Shown one piece after another: positions 35,501-42,051 of a stretch of DNA of 64,000 nucleotides. Position numbers and translations under genes: made by a program. Each line of letters starts with the position of its first letter. Within the stretch, counting starts at the first letter, position 1. A model generated the notes under the pieces. The model ran no database searches, was not told the origin of the DNA, and saw only the letters and a program-made list of their open reading frames with translations. This DNA is from a virus: positions 1-64,000 of the IMG/VR virus record IMGVR_UViG_3300021368_000007, one strand, 5' to 3'.

Positions 35501-38500
35501 GTTGAAAACGTAAGGAGATGCGGACTCAACAGAGTCAATTTCCGCAAGAACTACCGCGTTTGTGCTGACTCCGCCGACTTCACCAGAGAAATAGGTTTGA
35601 CCAGAGACAAGTCCGAGGGATGCTGCGGTATTATTGTATACTTCATACTCAAATACCTTAGGATTAACCTGATCAATCTTGGTAACCTTCCAGGTTCCGT
35701 TGATTTCATCAGATAGACCAGAGTTAATGATCGCAACATACTGACCTTCAAAGTAACCATGGTCAATCTTGGTGGTTACTGTGATGTTAGTGTAACCAAA
35801 TTGCGCGGTAAACGCAACTGCACCACTACCACTGATTGCTTGGTTCAGTGTTACTGTGTTACCAGAGATCGATTCGATTCTAGTATTAGGATTAACAACA
35901 ATTCCTGAGGCACTGCTTTGAATTTCTGCACCAATATTGAGTTTGCTGGTGTCAGAAACGTTTGTAAGAGTATCAGTGCTGTTAGCAGTTGCGGTAAATG
36001 TTGTCTGATCCTCAATCTTGATACTCTCGATAGTTCTACTATCAGACAGAGGACCAACGATTCTGTTTTCTTGAACCAGTGCTTCCAGTCCACCATCATC
36101 AATAGTTGGTTGGAACTGCTGGAATGCCTTACCTACCTTTTCATAGTAGTTGTCAAGATCAGATCTATCTGCATACGTCATGATGCAGATCTTATGGTGA
36201 GAATACTCAGGAATTGCTAGTTGAGTAGATCCCTTCTTATTGTAGACTTTACCAACACCTGCGGTTGCATCATACAGAGGAGATTGTGCAGAGAGGTCAC
36301 CATCCTTGATAGTGAACTGCCACAGATAGCAACCACCAGTCAGGTTAAAGATAGAAGTTCTTTCCTGTGTTGTATCAGCAGGATCAGGAACATACAGAGG
36401 ACGAACGACTGTACGACGGAGGTCATAACCAATCAGTGAACAACCTCTAGGAACGATACAACCACCAGTTGCAGCGTTGAACTTATAGAGAACGTTGTCA
36501 GGGTTTGCTAGGTCAACAATAGAGTTGTCCTGCCACTCTTCCAGTGCTCTGTTGTAGTTAAAGGAAGGAAGAACACCTGTGACTTTGATATCTGCTATGT
36601 CATCTAGGTTACCAACTTCAATAACAGAGGTAAGAATATTGATTAGAGTATCAATAGTTTGCTGGACATCCTGACATGTTTCGATATTACCAGATCCAGT
36701 GTAAGGAATAACTGGAGTGTTGGCACCAGCAACTGCAGGACCAGGAGAAATAGTCAGGTCCTTAGCAAATAGTCTGTTAGTTACTGCTCTCTTTGCCCAA
36801 TATGCAATACCATTGAATGCAGTGATGGATTCTGCTTCTTCACCTAGGACACCATTAGCAATAGGATTGCCGAAGCGATCAAAGTATGCTTTAGCGTTGG
36901 TGATTGTGTTTGCGTTGCCATCAGTTGCGAGGTCATCGATCAGACCATCAACAATGAAACCAGAGTCACGCTTACACTTAGCATGTCCTGCAGATACCAG
37001 AGTAGAAGTGGTTTCGTCAGGAAGTTGACTTAGGTTCTCATCTGTTACAGATGTAATAATAATTGCACCCAGAGTATCGATAGCAGACTGAACGTCAGCA
37101 CATGCTGCAGGGTTACCAGACTGAAGATTCTCCTGTGGGTTGTTGCTATTGCCGTAAATAGCATCACCAGGGGTGATTGTAATATCTTTGAAGTATAGTT
37201 GATTAGTAACTGCCTTCTTCATCTCTGCAATCGCAAAGTTAAATGCAGTTAGAGATTCAGCAGTTTCACCTTGAAGACCATTTGCAACCCAGTTGTTGCC
37301 AGTGTCATCAAAGTAGTTCTGTGCTAGTTTTCTGGTGTATACATTACCACCCGCTTCATGAACGTCAAGGGAGATTGCATCGATGAATTGTCCGATGTCA
37401 CGCTTACACTTAATTTCACCAGCAGGTAGGATAGTTGAAGTTGTCTCAGCAGGAAGGACGTTACTAAGTAGGAATGTTCCATTGTTTGCTGCTAGGTCAG
37501 AATTATCAAAAATACTATCGACAATAGCATATAGCGTGTCGATCATATTTTGGATGTCAGTACATGCAGTAGGATCAGTATTACTTACTGTACCATTGCC
37601 ATCACCATAAACTGCTTCACCAGGAGTTACAGTATTATCTGTGTACTCGCTACCAGGAGAAGATGTAGAAGCAAAGTTGTTGGTGATCGCCAACTTCATC
37701 AACTCAACTGCTTTGGAGAATGCAGTTAGAGAAGAAGTTTCTTCACCACGAAGACCCGTGGTTCCATCATGAATAACACTATTGTCAAGTGCGCTTACAA
37801 ATGCATGAGTTGTTTGTGGTTCATGCTTGATTGCCTGTGCAGTTGCACCGATGAAGTAGTGAGTAGAAGTATCAGAAGAGGTGCCCACATTAATAGTGAA
37901 AGTGCCATCTTGACGCTCAACACCATTAGCAGTCGCACTGACGAAGGTGTGGGCACCAGTGTACTCAGAAGGACCTACATTAATTTCAAACGTGTTGGTA
38001 GTTACGTTTTGAATTTCCATCCAACGTCCAGATGGATAATCAACGCCTGGGCGAGGATAAGACTTGGTTTCAGTGTCACCATCTAGGACACAGGTGTAAG
38101 ACAGAGAATTATCTGCAACCTTAATGTAATCACCATTGCTAAATCCGTGGTTTGCAATGGTAAGTGTTACAACACCAGATGCTGCATCATAAGGAGCATC
38201 GGTTACTGTGTGGGAAGTAGAACCAACTGCAGCGATTGCAATAGACTGACCTGCATATGGGTCAACTCCAGGACGTGGATAGGTGTGCTGAGTTGCACGA
38301 TTATCGAGGTCACATTCAAAAGTGAAGGAGTTGTCTTCTAGAACAACGCCGCGGCCAACACCTAGACCATGTTGACCAACAGTGACAACCATGTCACCTG
38401 TTGATGGATTGTAATCTACAGCAGATGGTTGGAAATACTTGTTAGGACCAGATGGACCAGCGTTAAAAGTAATAGTGTTAGCAGTAGTTGCAGTTACACT

Positions 38501-39499
38501 GAATCCTTTTACAGCACCAGGATCAACACCAACGCGAGGATATGCCTTGACTGCCTGATCACCATCCATGTCACAAGTGAACGACAGAGCACCTTCATTA
38601 AGGAAGACTCTATCATTAACAGCGATGCTATGTGGATTTGCAAATGTAATTGTGGTCAGACCATTTGCAGGATCATATGTTGCATCAGTTGGGGTATAAG
38701 GAGTTCTAGTTCCTACCCAATCAGTGCCAGCATCATTGAAATAGTTGCTAATATACTTTCTAGTGTACTTGTTACCACCACCTTGCTTAACGTCAAGAGA
38801 AAGTGCATCAATCAAGAAAGTGATGTCACGAACACAACTACCACTATTATATCCAGGTGGTAGAGGTGAAGGAGGATTGACCGCATCCATGTGGTCAAAC
38901 GCATCCTGAGCAATCAGACTCTTGTTTCTTTGAATCAGATTGTAACCATCATTAAATCTAGACCAAGGACCAGTTGCAGCATCACCAGGATAAACAAAGT
39001 CAGGATGTTGTACAGAGATTTCAGCAGCAGACCTATCAATAATCTCGTCTCTATTCTTCTGGATCAGACGATATGCGTCCTTATAGCGAGACCATGCCCC
39101 TGTTTGTGGGTCTCCAGGATAGTAGAAATCAGGATGTTCGACGGATACTTGTGCTACAGCACGATCAATAACCTCTTGGCGGTTAGCACGTAGGAGGTTA
39201 GATGCATCATAATAACGTGCTTCTACAGCAGTTTCTGTTACCAGACCAGGGCGGTTATCAATATAGTGATTACCAGGCATCAGCATGATGCTGAACTGGT
39301 CAAACCTGTCATTATTTGCTCCAGGTAGATAAGAATACCTAGAAACCTCAATAAATGCCCTTTGAATTGTCTTAAAAGGACGTAAAGGCGAGTTACCTCT
39401 ATTGTTTAGTTCATCACTCGCATTAAAGTCGTCTGGTGATACATAGAGGTATTTTCCAGTCTTACTTGAATACAGGTTATCAAGTCTTGTTAAAGGCAT
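26549..39499 (-). CDS. Giant virion/tail-fibre protein (4316 aa)
   Basis: One uninterrupted gene of nearly 13 kb, a fifth of the window. The N-terminus (YVSPDDFNASDELNNRGNSP, then PFKTIQRAFIEVSRYSYL and FSIMLMPGNHYID) is a pectate-lyase-like beta-helix start of the kind found in cyanophage VrlC-like proteins. Residues about 200-1100 and 1700-2100 hold several degenerate copies of one module (a Cys-R/D-D-x-G-x-hhDAh...E-A-E-S-h-x-A-F...PGxAh). The C-terminal half has many beta-helix-like TINNGSA-type repeats and ends NPNRAGWYLMDV. Probably a long fibre or whisker; a late promoter lies 34 bp upstream. Confidence 0.75.
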   Translation of the reverse strand: MPLTRLDNLYSSKTGKYLYVSPDDFNASDELNNRGNSPLRPFKTIQRAFIEVSRYSYLPGANNDRFDQFSIMLMPGNHYIDNRPGLVTETAVEARYYDASNLLRANRQEVIDRAVAQVSVEHPDFYYPGDPQTGAWSRYKDAYRLIQKNRDEIIDRSAAEISVQHPDFVYPGDAATGPWSRFNDGYNLIQRNKSLIAQDAFDHMDAVNPPSPLPPGYNSGSCVRDITFLIDALSLDVKQGGGNKYTRKYISNYFNDAGTDWVGTRTPYTPTDATYDPANGLTTITFANPHSIAVNDRVFLNEGALSFTCDMDGDQAVKAYPRVGVDPGAVKGFSVTATTANTITFNAGPSGPNKYFQPSAVDYNPSTGDMVVTVGQHGLGVGRGVVLEDNSFTFECDLDNRATQHTYPRPGVDPYAGQSIAIAAVGSTSHTVTDAPYDAASGVVTLTIANHGFSNGDYIKVADNSLSYTCVLDGDTETKSYPRPGVDYPSGRWMEIQNVTTNTFEINVGPSEYTGAHTFVSATANGVERQDGTFTINVGTSSDTSTHYFIGATAQAIKHEPQTTHAFVSALDNSVIHDGTTGLRGEETSSLTAFSKAVELMKLAITNNFASTSSPGSEYTDNTVTPGEAVYGDGNGTVSNTDPTACTDIQNMIDTLYAIVDSIFDNSDLAANNGTFLLSNVLPAETTSTILPAGEIKCKRDIGQFIDAISLDVHEAGGNVYTRKLAQNYFDDTGNNWVANGLQGETAESLTAFNFAIAEMKKAVTNQLYFKDITITPGDAIYGNSNNPQENLQSGNPAACADVQSAIDTLGAIIITSVTDENLSQLPDETTSTLVSAGHAKCKRDSGFIVDGLIDDLATDGNANTITNAKAYFDRFGNPIANGVLGEEAESITAFNGIAYWAKRAVTNRLFAKDLTISPGPAVAGANTPVIPYTGSGNIETCQDVQQTIDTLINILTSVIEVGNLDDIADIKVTGVLPSFNYNRALEEWQDNSIVDLANPDNVLYKFNAATGGCIVPRGCSLIGYDLRRTVVRPLYVPDPADTTQERTSIFNLTGGCYLWQFTIKDGDLSAQSPLYDATAGVGKVYNKKGSTQLAIPEYSHHKICIMTYADRSDLDNYYEKVGKAFQQFQPTIDDGGLEALVQENRIVGPLSDSRTIESIKIEDQTTFTATANSTDTLTNVSDTSKLNIGAEIQSSASGIVVNPNTRIESISGNTVTLNQAISGSGAVAFTAQFGYTNITVTTKIDHGYFEGQYVAIINSGLSDEINGTWKVTKIDQVNPKVFEYEVYNNTAASLGLVSGQTYFSGEVGGVSTNAVVLAEIDSVESASPYVFNCSIRSTWGQCGMWADGSKATGFKSMVVAQYTGVSLQKDDRAFIRYDRLTNTWNQASLTDAFATIPYHTKGDAYWKDDWRNFHIRASDDSFIQCVSVFAVGFFDHFLMESGGDMSITNSNSNFGNTSLHSVGFKGFSFNQDKGGYVTDIIPPGIINPSTTIINQWYTFNVPASKDRANHTRLYLAGDGIENPDDRPASSINGYRLGAKSGEEIAVDLARYPSEPAGPIEFKSKLEPSGFKAWTVGIETLTPSSASVDNYAQDAANRIEDNKALIQNEGYQYIIAKYPELLNNTNIVIGKCERDIGYFVDAVVNDLRLGGNINSIQAAEGYYIQGQLSYIPNELNETLDTFDYVKNLMIAAMRNWDYLIRDCSITPGSAIVNVGDTSGLVIGMRVEEYAPSDFTNGRLNAGATAITTNIPVNTFIKRIISDTQIEMGIPGAKLTTGATRPAIGTGTTSAYLHFDLENGAWSSITPTSDDTITQDNRVDGNGDPLPECSNIATTIEGYFEQIFLVLNSGYSVLGGTEVDASNAITDNARFIAAEAVYRIANDPAYAGTSLGQGLLASTGETIQDACVDDVENVLKEIAYNVRYGGNNRVYAAAELYISSASVAGEEAESAAAFNMARDLAIQAMRQETITVQGDHGLTQVIDSQVIPEYDANGNLVTPPCADVAQTITTLTALITSGIQNQPLGAITMPTFASVTRVEPNSNLEGLSARATLFTLATGSFAGNPNPHDLETGTAVRLVPRARPGTDPDKRVIRLPDGFKTNTKYYVIAPGRNLYPENFAQSAAAITVTEAAGTNFATANATRATAAGLYRSLVAQPKVDTDGTALASGTGLRFNIRVNADGSLTLGDTSANLDAIANGGSRYQNGDIVVITDGQLGGTGAPDIEIEITATSQAEYPGVFDGTEVNKLMLATSPENAAAGIYMYSPETDSVDPDVEISIEQYVLDGRYDLHKYKSNVVGASEIETSVAHIFDVPSANTTPQKVFVRLATDIAGSTLPQLSGSASAISTQTEYFVRYVSNKRVTLHTSAADAESGDRALTFVSGTGVNFYLYANKRESPLRFDAEYSATGNNTGLWYLNVKDESNTGGAAYNRYSILSRFHGGVELANDFQTKTDPTLDSRYLRVEDEREKEDRVYRLRYVVPNYLETVRDPLNGFVIKTRTDDKRRLVPQRVLLKPIPGNPNQVASFYNPANAGEQIGLNKSELIADQIRTIDPSVVDLLPEQQNLYDPYLAPKVIEFDSKIAATIQSARKFTPAGTTDTFLEVTLFDHTIVNQSVKNEIFTVVRCNFLQGGFFTANATQSNDSNKITWETVGGGNIQGEAYLQAYINDLETAQAVLVLKGAVGELAFDPSKQVLFKQGDVQIELIEVPNSFGDQLEYLDKSKRENYLYRVEGSNVYTIAPGDVITDDTGLNSYYVATIEDQGNFDDCFYIFDIDTLQERIPNQQDGIYYLTCLRGNISPFPTGSGVGENFRNFKFSQPISQLYPINYKNDPLWFQVDGTTGVRDTSILDVPATSSAADNYVHGLVTVNDAKGSETREMVSDMIRNGFLNRYTYTGDNVIQAQEGNATSGSEDRLIPISGDSEFPTERKLYVELRRPSIARSGNHTFEYLGFGPGNYSTGFPLRQEVVLTDKQDFYAQAKREDGGIVFYTGLNSNGDLYIGNKKVNAITGEETFLESAALLDSEDDDEDIGTLVTTFDSPVTFNSTITVAGKSSLNGPVEINVEASEGDALTVFSNIAANEDQTLFSGSWRDQAEGNIKISGNKIKSAVFILNARPKPLAQYGQSYSFRTHIAGGEPSNIVPWNDPNTVFYPAQNIDFGSGNAPEGGDIVFKGSSVGNSGSLGWILANSFTSIENRIFRITADGTTTLTFEYAATFNNGNSNVFDDSQIRITNFSNTALIGTWEVIDSTRTDAGVTFQIAIDDTVTSGTIYTDADWSGGDILVSSKQWKETGVIGAETLRTYTEERGDYKLGVNTIARAGHNAVLTGNVDEFTEPRATLDVVGTAFVSGKTLTSVDSGTGDITNRWEDNNLNSDQREALTGADLANQGFIPQDNAFLVGGDSNDLDERATLRVTTSDEPSGTRGATYQTGGRVGINTTLGLTAESDLDRNLVVDGDGRITGNFLIQDDISVDGGDINTTASTFNLINQNANIVNFASQAQLFDAFSNTTNDQTLTIGSNADFQTIRIGQNSARTIFSVHPLSTNAFVDIATVQDDANNQSEVYIGGAWANADSKVTLGSAQALIAGNLEIGSKVAAGTGEARLFSQVRRVRLFDNDQNTQVEAFTKSNNLTFASLGGTTTIRNSLKVQASATVDSNIVLSGGTTAGIIEIVRGRFSTPISLHNLGSLDTPNIDFYKYNSTGRVIDTEGNRLWGGSQDLAGGGRISDFDNVQSPDPSNLRVAGSYAFRFATGGSGQGAAFDVNVAFDGTVTIEIQSTGTGYADNQTLTIADSQVGGGGAPDITLDINGVTDSSDVYILPITTPSVNDFDIGDLILLDRGNAASPDEYSPLGGTAVTGLRNQAQSEIMRIVGLDNVTNANDTDGFRISVVRAQEGTQEGTNHPDGCVIAKLDKNASASYLTGKDVGTVNGSPTTPDGILDEPRAGIDGTSGNVRIGLAEFGGILTTNDLIRIDQAEICGIADVISTDVQSLIVTDGGDPAVTKFKVESTTGNTVLSGDLGTGQGYTKFTVAGATGNTNIAGTTTIENTLTLNGSTIAATEYFTITNGGPSYENDGVTVAVPLRTTFQVDTANGNLTMNGGNINIFGTDGTTPRLTFNNSSGDFTTYGAFSALGTGLSSFGGPVTMAGDLTVNGGDLVVNQAGDEIFAIDDDGSINMGGITNYFSPSGATKWQVINTSVFTATSNISYFVDVSGTSLIRLPTNPQMGDMIRIIDISGNLSYNISLVIRAASLQRIQGSLSNTGSTILGSLASGNLSQHDGGELVVQTPNAAFGLVYAGTVDSDGGGGVNPNRAGWYLMDV

Positions 39500-39533
39500 A
39501 ACTACCCGAGTCCGTCTGTGCTTTTCCTGAGTT

Positions 39534-39541
39534 TATTTATA
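39534..39541 (-). promoter_or_regulatory. T4-type late promoter of the giant protein gene
   Basis: Perfect TATAAATA on the minus strand, 34 bp upstream of the ATG at 39499 and just after the tRNA-Leu gene. Identical to the T4 late-promoter consensus. Confidence 0.75.
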
Positions 39542-39548
39542 CTCCGAA

Positions 39549-39630
39549 TGTCGGTAAGAGGACTTGAACCTCCACGTCATAAGACACTGGAACCTAAACC
39601 CAGCGCGTCTACCAATTCCGCCATACCGAC
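39549..39630 (-). tRNA. trnL-UAG: tRNA-Leu (UAG)
   Basis: Minus strand. Acceptor stem GTCGGTA/TACCGAC, D arm with GG, anticodon loop TTTAGGT with anticodon TAG, a long variable arm as expected for class II tRNA-Leu, and a TTC-A T-arm. 3' CCA is not encoded. Reads CUA and related leucine codons. Confidence 0.9.
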
Positions 39631-39633
39631 ATA

Positions 39634-39705
39634 CTCCCAAGGCAGGATTTGAACCTGCGACCGAGTGATTAACAGTCACCAGCTCTGCCACTGAGCTACT
39701 TGGGA
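39634..39705 (-). tRNA. trnN-GUU: tRNA-Asn (GUU)
   Basis: Minus strand. Acceptor TCCCAAG/CTTGGGA, anticodon stem GGTGA/TCACT with loop CTGTTAA (anticodon GTT), T-arm GCAGG/CCTGC with TTCAAAT loop. No CCA encoded. Only 3 bp separate it from the tRNA-Leu. Confidence 0.9.
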
Positions 39706-39746
39706 ATGGAGGAGGTTCTTAGGATGCTAGTAAACCAGAAGAGTAG

Positions 39747-39815
39747 CTACTCTCCCCAAACGCCCAACCAAGCAGGTTGCAAGCAATTTGCTCGGGGTAT
39801 TACTAATAACTTCAT
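39747..39815 (-). CDS. Mini-ORF with strong Shine-Dalgarno (22 codons)
   Basis: Between the tRNAs there is AAAGGAGGTTCA followed by ATG, the best ribosome-binding site in the neighbourhood, opening a 22-codon frame MKLLVIPRANCLQPAWLGVW. A 12-bp palindrome (GAGTAGCTACTC, 39741-39752) covers the stop. It could be a leader or regulatory micro-peptide, or a chance frame in spacer sequence. The strong SD is the only positive argument. Confidence 0.35.
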   Translation of the reverse strand: MKLLVIPRANCLQPAWLGVWGE

Positions 39816-39907
39816 TGAACCTCCTTTTCACTACTCCCTGCTATAAGAGGGATTCTAGTGTTGGGGCGCTTCCGCGTAAGGGAAGATCTTTTGTTTGTAC
39901 TCCCCAA

Positions 39908-39980
39908 TGGAGAATAGGAGACTCGAACTCCTGACAGCCTGCTTGCAAAGCAGGTGCTCTACCAACTGAGCTAATTCCCC
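39908..39980 (-). tRNA. trnA-UGC: tRNA-Ala (UGC)
   Basis: Minus strand. GGGGAAT...ATTCTCC acceptor (one G-T pair), D arm AGCTCAGTTGGTAGAGC, anticodon loop TTTGCAA (anticodon TGC) on a CCTGC/GCAGG stem, T-arm AGGAGTTCGAGTCTCCT. Standard class I fold. CCA not encoded. Confidence 0.9.
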
Positions 39981-39982
39981 AG

Positions 39983-40054
39983 AGCCCCTGACAAGATTTG
40001 AACTTGCGACCTGAGCTTTACAAAAGCCCTGCTCTACCACTGAGCTACGGGGGC
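39983..40054 (-). tRNA. trnT-UGU: tRNA-Thr (UGU)
   Basis: Minus strand. Acceptor GCCCCCG/CAGGGGC with one C-A mismatch, D arm AGCTCAGTGGTAGAGC, anticodon loop TTTGTAA (anticodon TGT), T-arm GCAAG/CTTGT. Its 5' end overlaps the last codons and stop of the oxygenase-like gene at 40045-40599 by 10 bp. Confidence 0.88.
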
Positions 40055-40599
40055 GGGGTTTCAAAAGAGTAATTGCAAGAAAGAGTTTTTCTTGTTTTAT
40101 CACTCTTATGAACGTTAACTCCATGTAGAATTGTGCTAGGGAAGAAGATAATATCTCCAGGACTTACATTGGGAACCCAAGTAGACTTGAAGTTAAAGTT
40201 GTTTCTCCATCCAGGTTTCAAGGAGTTGTTATATCGATCAAAGAAAAAGAATTCACCAAAGTCTTCTTCAACATGTGGGAAGAAAACTGACGCAAAGTCA
40301 ACTTCTATATGATCGTGAACTTCTTGATACGAACCTTTCTCGTAGCAATTAATCCATGGATCATGGAATTTGTAACCAAAAGACTTTCCAAGTTCTTCTC
40401 CAAACTGACAAACAGATGGTTCTATTAACTTAAAAGTCTCTTGCCACGGACAATGGATTGTTTTTACCTGACATCCTCTTGCCCAATCAAACTGAGTATA
40501 ATCCTCAGTTTTATTCAGAACATACTCAGTAAGTTCTTTAGCATTAGGAGCAGGAAAAACAGAACACCATTGATTGTAAGGAAACAGATCAGTGATCAT
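40045..40599 (-). CDS. 2OG-Fe(II) oxygenase-like protein (184 aa)
   Basis: The core resembles 2OG-Fe(II) oxygenases: YQEVHDHIEVDFASVFFPH (metal-ligand candidates H95, H97) and PGDIIFFPSTILHGVNVHKS followed by a KTLSCNYSF strand. HxH rather than HxD occurs in some related phage proteins. The final codons (CCG CCC CCG, stop TAG) are the 5' end of tRNA-Thr, so the reading frame ends inside the tRNA. Substrate unknown. Confidence 0.65.
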   Translation of the reverse strand: MITDLFPYNQWCSVFPAPNAKELTEYVLNKTEDYTQFDWARGCQVKTIHCPWQETFKLIEPSVCQFGEELGKSFGYKFHDPWINCYEKGSYQEVHDHIEVDFASVFFPHVEEDFGEFFFFDRYNNSLKPGWRNNFNFKSTWVPNVSPGDIIFFPSTILHGVNVHKSDKTRKTLSCNYSFETPPP

Positions 40600-41117
40600 A
40601 CTTTTTTAAATAAGAAACACCCATGCTGTGAACCCCACAATTGTTGTTTGGACTCGGGGTGGAACCCTTTGTCCTCTACATTATACCACCCATCGCCCAA
40701 GAACGCAAGGTTTTCAAGATAGGTTTCTTGAGTTCCCTGCATGACGATGCAGTTGCATCCTGGTTCGATGCGACCAGCGTAGTGCCCATCCTTGGACTCA
40801 AATATTGTATCGCATCCGACGTTGTGTGTCAAGGGTTTTTTCAGAAGAAGATCTAAGTTCTGAAACCCTAGGTGAGCAGTCTTATCAGCGATGTAATAAC
40901 TGCTCACGCGAATCTTACCATCTTCTTCTTTGATGTTAAGAAGAAACTGACGATAAGGTTTCTTTAGTTTATTAAAGTATGCTTGCTCACCATAAAACCA
41001 TCCATCCTCCACCTTGCGGTGTTGAACTACGATATAAGCATAACGAGAGGGATAAGTGAATGCTTGAATTTTGTTATTAAACGTTCCTTCAAACCAATCA
41101 CTAAATTGATCAATCAT
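40596..41117 (-). CDS. cpeT: CpeT/CpcT-like phycobiliprotein lyase (173 aa)
   Basis: Chromophore lyase of the CpcT/CpeT family, which attaches phycoerythrobilin or phycocyanobilin to a Cys of a phycobiliprotein. Signatures: FSDWFEGTFNNKIQAFTYPS, YAYIVVQHRKV, FYGEQAYF, PYRQFLLNIKEEDG, HYAGRIEPGCNC, and GWNVEDKG-like WYNVEDKGFHPES. Length matches the cyanophage version, which is shorter than host CpeT. The start at 41117 (MIDQFSDWF) overlaps the upstream stop by 8 bp. It would alter host light-harvesting during infection. Confidence 0.85.
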   Translation of the reverse strand: MIDQFSDWFEGTFNNKIQAFTYPSRYAYIVVQHRKVEDGWFYGEQAYFNKLKKPYRQFLLNIKEEDGKIRVSSYYIADKTAHLGFQNLDLLLKKPLTHNVGCDTIFESKDGHYAGRIEPGCNCIVMQGTQETYLENLAFLGDGWYNVEDKGFHPESKQQLWGSQHGCFLFKKV

Positions 41118-41379
41118 CTTGTGGTAACAAAGCAATATCGTTTACTTTAATATCGAACATGAGAGGATGAAGTTCCTCTTCTATCAAATAAGAAGACCAG
41201 CGGTACATTTCATCCATATCCCAATCCTTACCTTGTAATGCTTCAGTCTGGATTTGGGGGTGATCCTGAATAATCTGAGGAAGTTCATCAAACGTATAAG
41301 GAACACCTTGGATGAAATACATTCTCACAACATTACCTTCAAGAAATTGATAAAGTTGTGAGAGTCTGTACGCTTTCAT
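41110..41379 (-). CDS. Hypothetical protein (89 aa)
   Basis: Starts MKAYRLSQLYQFLEGNVVRM and continues with IQGVPYTFDELPQIIQDHPQ and an acidic second half (DWDMDEMYRWSSYLIEEELH). No family recognised. It begins 19 bp downstream of a late promoter at 41398-41405 and precedes cpeT, with which it is translationally coupled. Confidence 0.55.
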   Translation of the reverse strand: MKAYRLSQLYQFLEGNVVRMYFIQGVPYTFDELPQIIQDHPQIQTEALQGKDWDMDEMYRWSSYLIEEELHPLMFDIKVNDIALLPQDD

Positions 41380-41397
41380 CGCTCAATTGTCTCCTAC

Positions 41398-41405
41398 TAT
41401 TTATG
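41398..41405 (-). promoter_or_regulatory. T4-type late promoter
   Basis: CATAAATA on the minus strand, 19 bp upstream of the ATG at 41379 and overlapping the stop codon of the oxygenase gene at 41401-42051. It would give late expression of the 89-residue protein, CpeT, and the next oxygenase. Confidence 0.55.
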
Positions 41406-42051
41406 TGGGTTTTGACACATGAGGGTGAATACTAGTGTTTACAGTAGAGTCATGTCTACCCCACGTACCAATTGGAAAGAAATTTGCTGAAATAGAATAT
41501 CTCAACGTAGGATTTAGATTCTGAGCAACAGAGTGATCTAGATAACTCGGAAAAAGAAGACATCCTCCTTTTGAAGGATTTACACTTAACTGATTTACAT
41601 TAAACTCTGTTTTTTCACTTATGTCAAAGTCCATTCCTCGGGGAGTGCCTTTATAGAATTTAATTGGAGTGATATTTTCTTGCAAGTACATCACTGCCGA
41701 AAAATAAGAATTGGCATGTGAATGAACTCTTGAATATCCTCCAGGAATCGTGCATGTAACCCAAGAACTACATACGGCAAATTCTAAAGATTCTTCATTT
41801 CCAATGTCTTTAGAAATTTTTGTAAATTCTTTTTCTAGACGATCTTGCAACCATGGTTGATGTTTACGAAGATAGTCGTTGTCGTTGGTAGAATATGTGG
41901 TTGTTTTATACTTTTGTGTGTATGCATCAAAAGGTCGATAATATTCAAGCGTCGCAACTTCATCTAAAAGAGAATTACATTCTTCATCCGTCAAAAAATT
42001 ATTAATCTGAATCAAAGGAATTGGAAAAATGGGAATAATATCAGTTTTCAT
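41401..42051 (-). CDS. 2OG-Fe(II) oxygenase-like protein, TIGR02466-type (216 aa)
   Basis: Starts MKTDIIPIFPIPLIQINNFL and has GGYSRVHSHANSYFSAVMYL, with an H-x-H pair (HSH) in the position of the metal site, then GGCLLFPSYLDHSVAQN with the distal His and an R in LRYSISANFF as 2OG anchor. This is the common cyanophage putative 2OG-Fe(II) oxygenase (TIGR02466). Its 3' TAA overlaps the late promoter for the next gene. Substrate unknown. Confidence 0.75.
   Translation of the reverse strand: MKTDIIPIFPIPLIQINNFLTDEECNSLLDEVATLEYYRPFDAYTQKYKTTTYSTNDNDYLRKHQPWLQDRLEKEFTKISKDIGNEESLEFAVCSSWVTCTIPGGYSRVHSHANSYFSAVMYLQENITPIKFYKGTPRGMDFDISEKTEFNVNQLSVNPSKGGCLLFPSYLDHSVAQNLNPTLRYSISANFFPIGTWGRHDSTVNTSIHPHVSKPT

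Noticed and set aside
39855-40124. 89-codon minus-strand frame across the tRNA genes
   Set aside because: Reads through tRNA-Ala and tRNA-Thr; peptides such as ELAQLVEHLL are the familiar artefact of translating tRNA genes.
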